In this document: piece after piece, positions 24,494-31,827 of the stretch
How positions within the stretch are numbered: the first letter of the stretch is position 1
How the letters are laid out: every line of letters starts with the position of its first letter
Assembly (NCBI RefSeq): GCF_017315755.1
Contig: NZ_JAFLRJ010000066.1
Location: 1 to 36,946 of the forward strand
Direction: 5' to 3'
Origin: Streptomyces beijiangensis
Lineage (GTDB): Bacteria > Actinomycetota > Actinomycetes > Streptomycetales > Streptomycetaceae
DNA length: 36,946 nucleotides
The notes under the pieces: model-generated
Told to the model about the DNA's origin: nothing
What the model saw: only the letters and a program-made list of their open reading frames with translations
Databases searched by the model: none
Position numbers and translations under genes: made by a program

Positions 24494-24780
24494 GAGCGGT
24501 CGGTTCCTTACGTCGTCGTCGGTTGGTACTCCCATGGTCAACGATGATGCGGATCCACGCATTCCCGTCCTGTGCCAGTCCTGTGCAGGTCCTGGCGTTG
24601 GCGCGATACAGATCCGACCTTCTTGGTGCGAACCATTGACCGCGTACCAACAAGACGCAACTCTGTGGCACATAACTGAACGCAGTACATCCTTGTGAAC
24701 GATCGCGCTCGGTTATGCCCTGCATGTGCACCACATCGCTCACTCCTGAACCCCCATCTCAGGAAGGCAGGCATCTGCCC
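24494..24780. other. Divergent promoter region before the CBM35 enzyme cluster
   Basis: About 290 bases between the aldo/keto reductase and GH105 genes. A TTGACC (24636-24641) could be a -35 box for the plus strand. TGGT-GCGA-ACCA at 24624-24635 is a short palindrome of the size bound by LacI-type regulators, but it is weak evidence on its own. No gene with streptomycete codon bias is present here. Confidence 0.45.
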
Positions 24781-26388
24781 ATGTGGAACGCTACGAAGAC
24801 ATCCGACCTCAAGGCGAGCCGGAGGCGACACGGCCCCCGTGCGTTACTCCTGGTCACGGCCCTCGTCTGCACCGGACTGGCCGTGCCGCACACGGCCACC
24901 GCGACTACTGCTGCTCCTGCTGCTGCCGCCGTCGGGTACGAGGCCGAGAGCGCTCAGGTCCATCTCGGCGCCGTGGCCACCGACCACGCCGGCTTCACCG
25001 GGACCGGCTTCGTCGACTACACCAATGTGGTCGGCAGCCATGTCGAGTTCACGGTCGACGCGGCGCGGGCGGGCGACACCGCCCTCACCCTGCGGTTCGC
25101 CAACGGCACCACCACCGACCGGCCCATGGACATCACCGTGAACGGGACGACGGTCGCCACCGGCCTCTCCTTCCCGTCCACCGGCACCTGGACCGGCTGG
25201 CAGACCCGCACGCTCACCGCGGCCCTCGCCGCAGGACAGAACACGGTCCGCGCCACGGCCACCACCGCGAACGGCGGCCCCAACCTGGACTCACTGACCG
25301 TCGGCACGCCCTCCGCCGTCACCGACTGGTCGACCGCGATGACCGACTCCACCATGGCCCGCTACACGCCGACCACCATCGGCGGCTGGTCGTACCCGGT
25401 CGGCCTCTACCTCTACGGCCAATACCTCACCTACCAGCGCACCCACGACCCGGCGTACCTCTCGTACATCAAGAGCTATGTCGACCGCTTCGTGGACGCG
25501 AACGGCGTCATCAACCAGTCCTTCAACAGCCTCGACTCCATGCAGGCCGGACGGCTCCTGGTGATCCTCCACCACGAGACGGGCCAGCAGCGCTACGCCA
25601 CCGCGGCCAAGACCGTCCGCGACCGCCTCGACACCTATCCGCGTACCGCGGAGGGCGGCTTCTGGCACGCCGACACCAGCAGCCGGGCCCATCAACTCTG
25701 GGCCGACGGTGTCTACATGGTCAATCCGTTCCTCGTCGAGTACGGCAAGGAGTTCCACGACTCCGCGTACGCCGATGACGAGGCGGCCAAGCAACTCGCG
25801 GTCTACGGAAGCCACTTGCAGGTCGCGGGCGGCCTCCTGAAGCACGCCTGGGACGAGTCGCGCACCGCCGCCTGGTCCGACCCCACGACCGGCCTGGCCC
25901 CCGAGCACTGGTGCCGCGCCGTCGGCTGGTACTCGATGGCGATCGTCGACGTCCTGGACGCCATCCCCGCCGACGCCCCGCGCAGGCCCCAGCTCCTGAC
26001 GATCCTGCGCAAGCTGGCCACCGGCCTGGAGCGGACCCAGGACCCGGCCACCGGGCGCTGGTTCCAGATCATGGACAAGGGTGACCGCAGCGACAACTGG
26101 ACCGAGACGTCCTGCTCCTCGATGTTCACCTACGCGCTTTCCAGGGGCGCCCAACAGGGCTACGTAGACCGGCACTTCACCGCTGTCGCGCAACGCGGCT
26201 ACCAGGGGGTGCTCGCCAAGGTCTCCCTCGGCGCGGACGGCCTGACGAACCTCGCGGACATCACCATCGGCACCAACGTCGGCGACTACGCCTACTACGC
26301 CGCCAGGACCAGGGCCACCAACGACTTCCACGGCCTCGGCGCCTTCCTGATCATGAACGAGCAACTGAGGGGGGCGCGGAAGTCATGA
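24781..26388 (+). CDS. Secreted GH105 unsaturated uronyl hydrolase with N-terminal CBM35
   Basis: A 535-residue protein with a Sec signal peptide (about 1-45, LLLVTALVCTGLAVPHTATATTA), then a CBM35 module (about 52-175, starting YEAESAQVHLGAV) and a GH105 (alpha/alpha)6 barrel (about 180-530). The two acidic residues essential in YteR-type enzymes are seen as D252 (NSLDSMQAGR) and D309 (QLWADGVYM), with the family spacing. GH105 enzymes hydrolyse the unsaturated uronic acid (delta-4,5 galacturonic or glucuronic) left at chain ends by polysaccharide lyases. Most characterised members are cytoplasmic, so secretion with a binding module is notable. The start is placed at 24781; a longer frame from 24715 is possible, but its extra residues would precede the signal peptide oddly. 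The gene overlaps the GH29-like gene by ATGA. Confidence 0.88.
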   Translation: MWNATKTSDLKASRRRHGPRALLLVTALVCTGLAVPHTATATTAAPAAAAVGYEAESAQVHLGAVATDHAGFTGTGFVDYTNVVGSHVEFTVDAARAGDTALTLRFANGTTTDRPMDITVNGTTVATGLSFPSTGTWTGWQTRTLTAALAAGQNTVRATATTANGGPNLDSLTVGTPSAVTDWSTAMTDSTMARYTPTTIGGWSYPVGLYLYGQYLTYQRTHDPAYLSYIKSYVDRFVDANGVINQSFNSLDSMQAGRLLVILHHETGQQRYATAAKTVRDRLDTYPRTAEGGFWHADTSSRAHQLWADGVYMVNPFLVEYGKEFHDSAYADDEAAKQLAVYGSHLQVAGGLLKHAWDESRTAAWSDPTTGLAPEHWCRAVGWYSMAIVDVLDAIPADAPRRPQLLTILRKLATGLERTQDPATGRWFQIMDKGDRSDNWTETSCSSMFTYALSRGAQQGYVDRHFTAVAQRGYQGVLAKVSLGADGLTNLADITIGTNVGDYAYYAARTRATNDFHGLGAFLIMNEQLRGARKS

Positions 26389-28535
26389 AGAGACTGGCGA
26401 TCCTGATCGCGCTGCTGCTCGGCGCCCTCCTGCTCCCCTCGCCCGCCCGCGCGGACCTCCAGAACCCCCGCCAGGATTTCCTGCGCGCCTCCACCGGAGG
26501 GCTCTTCCTGCACTGGGGCGAGCGCACGTCCCCGCAGCACACCAGCTGCGGCGGCTGGGAGAGCGACGTCACCAACGGCGGCTGGACCCCCGACTACTGG
26601 GTCCAAGAGGCCCAGAAGCTCCACGTCCAGTACCTGGTCCTGGCCACCTTCCACAGCCGGCTCGGCTACGCCCGCCCCTGGCCGTCGGCCATCCCCGGCA
26701 GCTGCTCCACCAAGCGGGACTTCCTCGGCGAGCTGATCACGGCCGCCAAGGCCAAGGGCCTCAAGACGATCCTCTACATGACCGACGACCCGCAATGGCA
26801 CGCGGACGGCGGGCACGAGTGGCTGGACTCGGCCGCGTACTCCTCGTACAAGGGCAAGAGCGTCGACTTGACGACCCGCGACGGCTTCGGGGAGTTCAGC
26901 TACGACAACTTCTTCGAGGTCATGGACCGCTACCCCGACCTCGGCGGCTTCTGGATCGACAACGACAACGCCTACTGGGAGTCCCACGACCTCTACGCCC
27001 AGATCCAGCAGAAGCGCCCCTCGTACACCCTCAGCAACAACAACGAGGACACGCCGATCATGGACATGATCAGCAATGAGCAGAAGACCGGGATGACGCC
27101 GTCCTACGACTACCCGCAGGCGGTCTACACGGCTCAACCCCGGCTCACCGAGGCGGACTTCAAGCTGCCGTCCACCGGCGCCTGGTGGTACGACGGCTCG
27201 GACCCGGCCGTCGACAAGATGCTCACCATCGGCCGGCTCGTCACCAACGCGGGCTCCTCCGTGAAGGCGCTGATGGCCGAGACCGCGATGGTCAACGGCA
27301 GGTTCCCGCCCCAGCAGGAGGCCTTCAACACCTTCGCCAGCAGCTATCTGAACCCGATCAGGGAGTCGCTGTACGGCACCGAGGGCGGCGGTTACCTGTA
27401 CGGCGGCCTCAAGCCCGGGTTCTGGAACGACGGCGCGCACGGGGTCACCACCATCAGCAGGACCGACCCCGACCGCCAGTACGTCCACGTCCTGACCCCG
27501 CCCACCACCGGTACCCTGCGCATCCGCGACAACGGCTACCGGATCTCCTCCGTGAGCAATCTGCGCACCGGCGCCGCGGTCTCCTTCAGCCAGTCCGCCG
27601 GCGTGCTGACGCTCAACGGCCTCGGCAGCTGGGACCCGTACGACACCGTCTTCAAGGTGACGACGGCCGGGCGCCAGGGCATCCTGCCCGCCTCCTCGTA
27701 CACGATGAGCGCGAGCGCTTCGGCGAGCGGACACGGGGCCCCGGCCGCCGCGGACGGCAGCTACACGACGTACTGGGACAGCGACAAGACGCTGCCCGTC
27801 ACCCTGACCTACGACCTCGGAACGGCGAAGCCGGTGCAGTACATCGGCCTCAACCAGCGCGAGGACTCCGTCTCCTACGCGCGCTCCGCCACCGAGCAGT
27901 CCGCCCGCATCAAGGACTACAAGGTGTTCCTCAGCAACAACGGCACCAGCTGGGGGAGCGCGGTGAAGACCGGGCAGCTGGCGAGCCGCCGCGGCATCCA
28001 GGGCATCGATCTCACCGCCGCGAACGCCCGTTACGTACGCCTGGAGGTGGACACCACCTGGGCCGCCTCCACCGACACCACCCGCTACAAGCGGCTGCGC
28101 GTCGACGAGTCCTGGATCGGCACCTCGTACGCGGCCCGGGCCACCGGCACTCCGCCGGTGCGGTACGAGGCGGAGAACGCGGTGATCTCGTCGGGGGCCG
28201 TGGCGACGAACCACCTCAACTACTCCGGCGCCGGCTTCGTGGACACCGCCAACGCGGCCGGGGCGTACCTGGAATGGACGGTGAACGCGCCCACGGCAGG
28301 CACGTACAACGCGACGCTCCGGTACGCCAACGGGACCGCGGCCGACCGCCCCATGGACATCACCGTCGACGGTTCCGCGGTCTCGTCCGGACGCTCCTTC
28401 CCGGCCACGGCCGACTGGGACACCTGGGCGAACTCCACCCTCCCGCTCTCGCTCGGAGCCGGTACGCACACGATCCGGACGACGGCGACCACGGCGAACG
28501 GCGCACCCAACCTCGACCACCTCGACCTGGGATAG
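26385..28535 (+). CDS. Secreted GH29-like alpha-L-fucosidase-fold protein with F5/8C and CBM35 modules
   Basis: A 716-residue protein with a Sec signal peptide (MKRLAILIALLLGALLLPSPARA), an alpha-L-fucosidase-type TIM barrel (about 30-350), a linker, an F5/8-type CBM32 (about 440-585) and a C-terminal CBM35 (about 593-716). D192 in LGGFWIDNDN sits where the GH29 nucleophile is expected. The canonical KHHDGF motif of fucosidases is not present; the corresponding stretch reads VLATFHSRLGYARPWPS. The specificity may therefore differ from ordinary alpha-L-fucosidases. Its ATG overlaps the GH105 stop (ATGA), so the two enzymes are made together, probably for the same glycan. A hairpin follows the gene at 28556-28580. 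Confidence 0.82.
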   Translation: MKRLAILIALLLGALLLPSPARADLQNPRQDFLRASTGGLFLHWGERTSPQHTSCGGWESDVTNGGWTPDYWVQEAQKLHVQYLVLATFHSRLGYARPWPSAIPGSCSTKRDFLGELITAAKAKGLKTILYMTDDPQWHADGGHEWLDSAAYSSYKGKSVDLTTRDGFGEFSYDNFFEVMDRYPDLGGFWIDNDNAYWESHDLYAQIQQKRPSYTLSNNNEDTPIMDMISNEQKTGMTPSYDYPQAVYTAQPRLTEADFKLPSTGAWWYDGSDPAVDKMLTIGRLVTNAGSSVKALMAETAMVNGRFPPQQEAFNTFASSYLNPIRESLYGTEGGGYLYGGLKPGFWNDGAHGVTTISRTDPDRQYVHVLTPPTTGTLRIRDNGYRISSVSNLRTGAAVSFSQSAGVLTLNGLGSWDPYDTVFKVTTAGRQGILPASSYTMSASASASGHGAPAAADGSYTTYWDSDKTLPVTLTYDLGTAKPVQYIGLNQREDSVSYARSATEQSARIKDYKVFLSNNGTSWGSAVKTGQLASRRGIQGIDLTAANARYVRLEVDTTWAASTDTTRYKRLRVDESWIGTSYAARATGTPPVRYEAENAVISSGAVATNHLNYSGAGFVDTANAAGAYLEWTVNAPTAGTYNATLRYANGTAADRPMDITVDGSAVSSGRSFPATADWDTWANSTLPLSLGAGTHTIRTTATTANGAPNLDHLDLG

Positions 28536-28555
28536 CCGCACAGAGGTGACCTGCG

Positions 28556-28580
28556 GGGCGACGGGCATCGGCCGTCGCCC
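28556..28580 (+). terminator. Terminator-like hairpin after the GH29-like gene
   Basis: GGGCGACGG and CCGTCGCCC form perfect 9-bp arms around a 7-nt loop. ACCTG and CAGGT further out (28549-28553, 28584-28588) can extend the stem. It lies 20 nt after the stop and separates the GH105-GH29 operon from the next one. Confidence 0.7.
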
Positions 28581-28646
28581 TCCAGGTGCTGCCGTGAAGA
28601 GAGTCAACTCTCCTGAATAGACGGCTAGTTGGGTCTGCTGCGGCCA

Positions 28647-28703
28647 TTGACAACAGTGGGCCGAGGCGCTCCTATGCAGGGATGGTTAGGAACCTTTCCT
28701 AAC
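28647..28703 (+). promoter_or_regulatory. Promoter and palindromic operator before the GH18-GH8-dehydrogenase operon
   Basis: A perfect TTGACA (28647-28652) is followed about 18-20 nt later by CCTATGCA as a loose -10. At the expected transcription start, 28685-28703, GTTAGGAA and TTCCTAAC form perfect 8-bp arms around CCT. TTAGGAAA-N-TTTCCTAA-type palindromes are, from memory, reported in front of streptomycete chitosanase and other hydrolase genes and bound by ROK-family regulators such as CsnR. That placement is suggestive of repression relieved by an oligosaccharide. No ROK gene lies in the window. Confidence 0.72.
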
Positions 28704-28727
28704 TGTGATCCCAGAGAGGCCCCTCAC

Positions 28728-30110
28728 GTGCAAACGACCCTGCGCCCCCGGCTCCTGGCCGCCGTGCTCGCCACGGCGCTCGGCCTGCTGGCGCTGCTCG
28801 GCGCCGCCCGCACCGCATCGGCGGCCACCCCCCGTTACGAGGCCGAGAGCGCCGCGCTCTCGCAGGCCGCCGTCGCCGCCAACCACACCGGCTACTCCGG
28901 CACCGGCTTCGTCGACTACACCAACATCATCGGCGGCTCCGTCGAATGGACGGTGAACGCGGCGGCCGCCGGCGCCGGGGACATCACCCTGCGGTACGCG
29001 AACGGCACCACCGTCAACCGCCCCATGGACATCTCCGTCAACGGCACACCGATAGCCACCGGCAAGGCGTTCAACGGGACCGGCTCCTGGGACACCTGGG
29101 CCTCGGCAGCCCTCACCGCGACCCTCAAGGCCGGCGCCAACACCGTCAGGGCCACCGCCACCACCGCGGGCGGCGGACCCAACGTGGACTATCTGGAGGT
29201 CGCCCCGCAGACCACCACCGGACCCGGTGCGATGGCCGCGGCACCGTACGAGTACCTCGGCTGGGGCAACCCGCAGAAGCCCACCGACGTGATGGCGGCG
29301 ACCGGGGTGAAGTGGTTCACCCTCGCCTTCATCCTCTCCGACGGCACCTGCAACCCGAAGTGGGACGGCGACCGTCCGCTGACCGGCGGCAGTGACCAGT
29401 CCGCCATCAACTCCATACGGGCGGCGGGCGGCGACGTCGTCGTCTCGGTCGGCGGCTGGAGCGGCAACAAGCTCGGCGAGAAGTGCACCAGCGCCGCCGC
29501 GCTCGCCGGGGCGTACCAGAAGGTGATCTCCGCGTACCACCTGAAGGCGCTGGACATCGACATCGAGGACACCGAGTTCTCCAACGGAACGGTCCGCCAG
29601 CGGGTGGTCGACGCCCTGAAGACCGTCAAGGCCGACAACCCGGGTCTCGTCACCTACGTGACCATGGGCACCACCCCGACGGGCCCCGACGCCACCGGCA
29701 AGGACCTGATCAAGAAGGGTGCGGCGGCCGGGTTCGCCAACGACGGCTGGGCGATCATGCCGTTCGACTTCGGCGGCCACAGCGGCACCATGGGGCAGGC
29801 CTCCGTCGCCGCCCTGGACGGCCTCAAGGCCGCGGTCAAGTCGGCGTACGGCTACTCCGACGACGCGGCCTACCGCCACATCGGCGTCTCCTCGATGAAC
29901 GGCAAGACCGACGAGGCCGGCGAGACGATCACGGCGACGGACTTCCGGACGATCCTCACGTACGCCCAGACGCACCACATCGCGCGCTTCGCCTTCTGGT
30001 CGGTCAACCGGGACCGGGCCTGCGGATCGGGCACCGACGGGGACTCCTGCAGCGGGGTCTCCCAGTCGCCGTACGACTTCACCAAGATCGTCGTCAAGTA
30101 CCAGGGCTGA
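28728..30110 (+). CDS. Secreted GH18 chitinase-like enzyme with N-terminal CBM35
   Basis: A 460-residue protein with a Sec signal peptide, a CBM35 module (about 36-160) and a GH18 barrel (about 170-460). The catalytic motif is LDIDIED with D276, D278 and E280 in the DxDxE order; the first aspartate of the classic DGxDxDxE is Lys here, as in some small ChiC/ChiD-like members. The GTG at 28728 is chosen because AGAGAGG lies 8 nt upstream; an earlier frame start lies within the operator region. GH18 enzymes cleave beta-1,4 bonds next to GlcNAc with the 2-acetamido group as nucleophile, so the target should contain GlcNAc: chitin, a bacterial polysaccharide or an N-glycan. It starts the three-gene operon with the GH8 and dehydrogenase genes. 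Confidence 0.9.
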   Translation: MQTTLRPRLLAAVLATALGLLALLGAARTASAATPRYEAESAALSQAAVAANHTGYSGTGFVDYTNIIGGSVEWTVNAAAAGAGDITLRYANGTTVNRPMDISVNGTPIATGKAFNGTGSWDTWASAALTATLKAGANTVRATATTAGGGPNVDYLEVAPQTTTGPGAMAAAPYEYLGWGNPQKPTDVMAATGVKWFTLAFILSDGTCNPKWDGDRPLTGGSDQSAINSIRAAGGDVVVSVGGWSGNKLGEKCTSAAALAGAYQKVISAYHLKALDIDIEDTEFSNGTVRQRVVDALKTVKADNPGLVTYVTMGTTPTGPDATGKDLIKKGAAAGFANDGWAIMPFDFGGHSGTMGQASVAALDGLKAAVKSAYGYSDDAAYRHIGVSSMNGKTDEAGETITATDFRTILTYAQTHHIARFAFWSVNRDRACGSGTDGDSCSGVSQSPYDFTKIVVKYQG

Positions 30111-30145
30111 GGAGTCGAGTGATGAACCGTAAGGAGAGGATGACC

Positions 30146-31795
30146 ATGCACCGATCCAGGCTCAGTCAGCCCACGGTCTTCGGCGTGGTGGCCGCGCTCG
30201 CCCTGCTGGGCCTCGCCGCGCTGTCGCCCGACGCACAGGCCGCCGCCACCGGCTACGAGGCCGAGAACGCCGTGATCTCCTCGGGCACGGTGGCCACGAA
30301 CCACACCGGCTACACCGGCACCGGCTTCGTCGACTACACCAACATCGTGGGATCGTCCGTGGAATTCACCGTCGACGCAGGCGCGGCGGGCCGTCGTGGA
30401 CTGCTCCTCCGGTACGCCAACGGAACCGCCGTCGACCGTCCGATGGACATCTCCGTCAACGGGACCGTCGTCACCGCCGGAGCCTCCTTCCCGGCCACCG
30501 CCAACTGGGACACCTGGACCACACGGACCGTCGACGCGAACCTCGTGGCGGGTACGAACACGATCCGGGCGACCGCCACCACCCCCAACGGCGGCCCCAA
30601 CCTGGACAACCTCACCCTGGGCGCCCCTTCCACGGGCGGCAGCGGCCCCGCAGTCCCCTTCGGCGGCCACCAGTTCCCCTACGCGTCGGGCACGCTGAAA
30701 CCCACCGGCACCCAGTCCGCGCTCGACCAGGCGGTCATCACCAAGTACAACGCCTGGAAATCCGCGTTCGTGAAGCAGAACTGCGGCAACGGCTGGTACG
30801 AGACCCTCTCGCCCGACGCCGACCACCCCTATGTCGCCGAGGGCCAGGGCTACGGCATGGTCGTCACCGCGACCATGGCGGGCGCCGACCCGAACGCGAA
30901 GACCGTCTTCGACGGCATGGTCAAGTACGTCCTCGCCCACCCGTCCGTGAACAACTCCAACCTCCTCGCCGCCGAACAGAACGCCTCGTGCACCAGCGTC
31001 GACGGCTCGGACTCGGCGACCGACGGCGACCTCGACGTGGCGTACGGACTGCTGCTCGCCGACAAGCAGTGGGGCAGCACGGGCACGTACAACTACAAGG
31101 ATCTGGCCGTCCGGCACATCAACGCGATCAAGTCCAGCGAGATCAACTCCTCGACGCACCTGCTGCTGCTCGGTGACTGGTCGTCCCCGGGCGATCAGTA
31201 CTACAACATCTCCCGCTCCTCGGACTGGATGATCGACCACTTCCGCGCCTTCAAGCGCGCGACGGGCGACGCCGCCTGGGACACCATCCGCACCGCCCAC
31301 CAGAACCTGATCACCTCCCAGCAGACCAAGTACGCCTCGTCCACCGGGCTGCTCGCGGACTTCGTGGTCAACACCGACACCACCCCCAAGCCGGCCTCCG
31401 GCGAGGTCCTGGAGAGCCCGAACGACGGCGACTACGGCTGGAACGCCTGCCGCGACCCCTGGCGCATCGGCGCCGACGCGGTGACCAGCGGCGACCCCGC
31501 GTCGCTCGCGTCGGCCCGCAAGATCAACGCCTGGATCAAGTCCAAGACCGGGTCCAACCCCGGCAGCATCGTCACCGGCTACCACCTCTCCGGGACGGCC
31601 TTCGACTCCGGCCACGACATGGCGTTCACCGCGCCGTTCGTCGTCACCGCGATGACCGACCCCGGCTCCCAGGCCTGGCTCGACGCGCTCTGGACGAAGC
31701 TGGCGGGCACCGCCATCGACGCCTCGCTCTACTACGGCGGCAGCGTCCAGCTCCAGTCGATGATCGTGGCTTCCGGCAACTACTGGGTGCCGTAA
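30146..31795 (+). CDS. Secreted GH8 endo-glycanase with N-terminal CBM35
   Basis: A 549-residue protein with a Sec signal peptide (FGVVAALALLGLAALSPDAQA), a CBM35 module (about 36-160) and a GH8 (alpha/alpha)6 barrel (about 175-549). E232 in VAEGQGYGM is the catalytic acid and D293 or D295 in SATDGDLDVAYG the conserved Asp of the family signature. GH8 includes cellulases, lichenases, reducing-end xylanases and chitosanases; the specificity cannot be fixed here, although pairing with a GH18 and the operator type favours a GlcN/GlcNAc-containing polymer. The start chosen (30146) has AAGGAG at 30131-30136. An in-frame ATG at 30122 also has a good GAGGAG site and would add eight residues. Its TAA stop overlaps an ATG at 31795 (TAATG) in the frame of the next gene. 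Confidence 0.88.
   Translation: MHRSRLSQPTVFGVVAALALLGLAALSPDAQAAATGYEAENAVISSGTVATNHTGYTGTGFVDYTNIVGSSVEFTVDAGAAGRRGLLLRYANGTAVDRPMDISVNGTVVTAGASFPATANWDTWTTRTVDANLVAGTNTIRATATTPNGGPNLDNLTLGAPSTGGSGPAVPFGGHQFPYASGTLKPTGTQSALDQAVITKYNAWKSAFVKQNCGNGWYETLSPDADHPYVAEGQGYGMVVTATMAGADPNAKTVFDGMVKYVLAHPSVNNSNLLAAEQNASCTSVDGSDSATDGDLDVAYGLLLADKQWGSTGTYNYKDLAVRHINAIKSSEINSSTHLLLLGDWSSPGDQYYNISRSSDWMIDHFRAFKRATGDAAWDTIRTAHQNLITSQQTKYASSTGLLADFVVNTDTTPKPASGEVLESPNDGDYGWNACRDPWRIGADAVTSGDPASLASARKINAWIKSKTGSNPGSIVTGYHLSGTAFDSGHDMAFTAPFVVTAMTDPGSQAWLDALWTKLAGTAIDASLYYGGSVQLQSMIVASGNYWVP
30551..30583 (+). repeat. CBM35 DNA repeat, copy in the GH8 gene
   Basis: 33 bases inside the CBM35 coding region are identical to 32617-32649 in the sugar dehydrogenase gene, about 2 kb downstream. 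They encode the conserved GTNTIRATATT strand of the module. Confidence 0.95.
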
Positions 31796-31827
31796 TGTCC
31801 CCCGAATCCCTCATGAAGGAGGGTTCC

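Noticed and set aside
24624..24635. TGGT-GCGA-ACCA as a LacI-type operator for the GH105 operon
   Set aside because: Four-base arms are too short to claim without a second copy or a nearby LacI-family gene. It is mentioned only in the intergenic entry.
26295..28607. A 770-codon minus-strand frame opposite the GH29-like gene
   Set aside because: It is an antisense frame with biased composition and no motif, and it conflicts with a well-supported operon.
28624..28633. The 10-mer CTAGTTGGGT occurring at both 4921 and 28624, as a possible shared regulatory site
   Set aside because: Only ten bases match. The second copy is not followed by the palindrome, and a chance match over 37 kb is plausible.
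29483..30121. N-terminal extension of the GH8 gene reaching back into the GH18 gene
   Set aside because: The extension is Arg/His-rich out-of-frame sequence of the GH18 gene. A ribosome site and signal peptide place the true start at 30122 or 30146.
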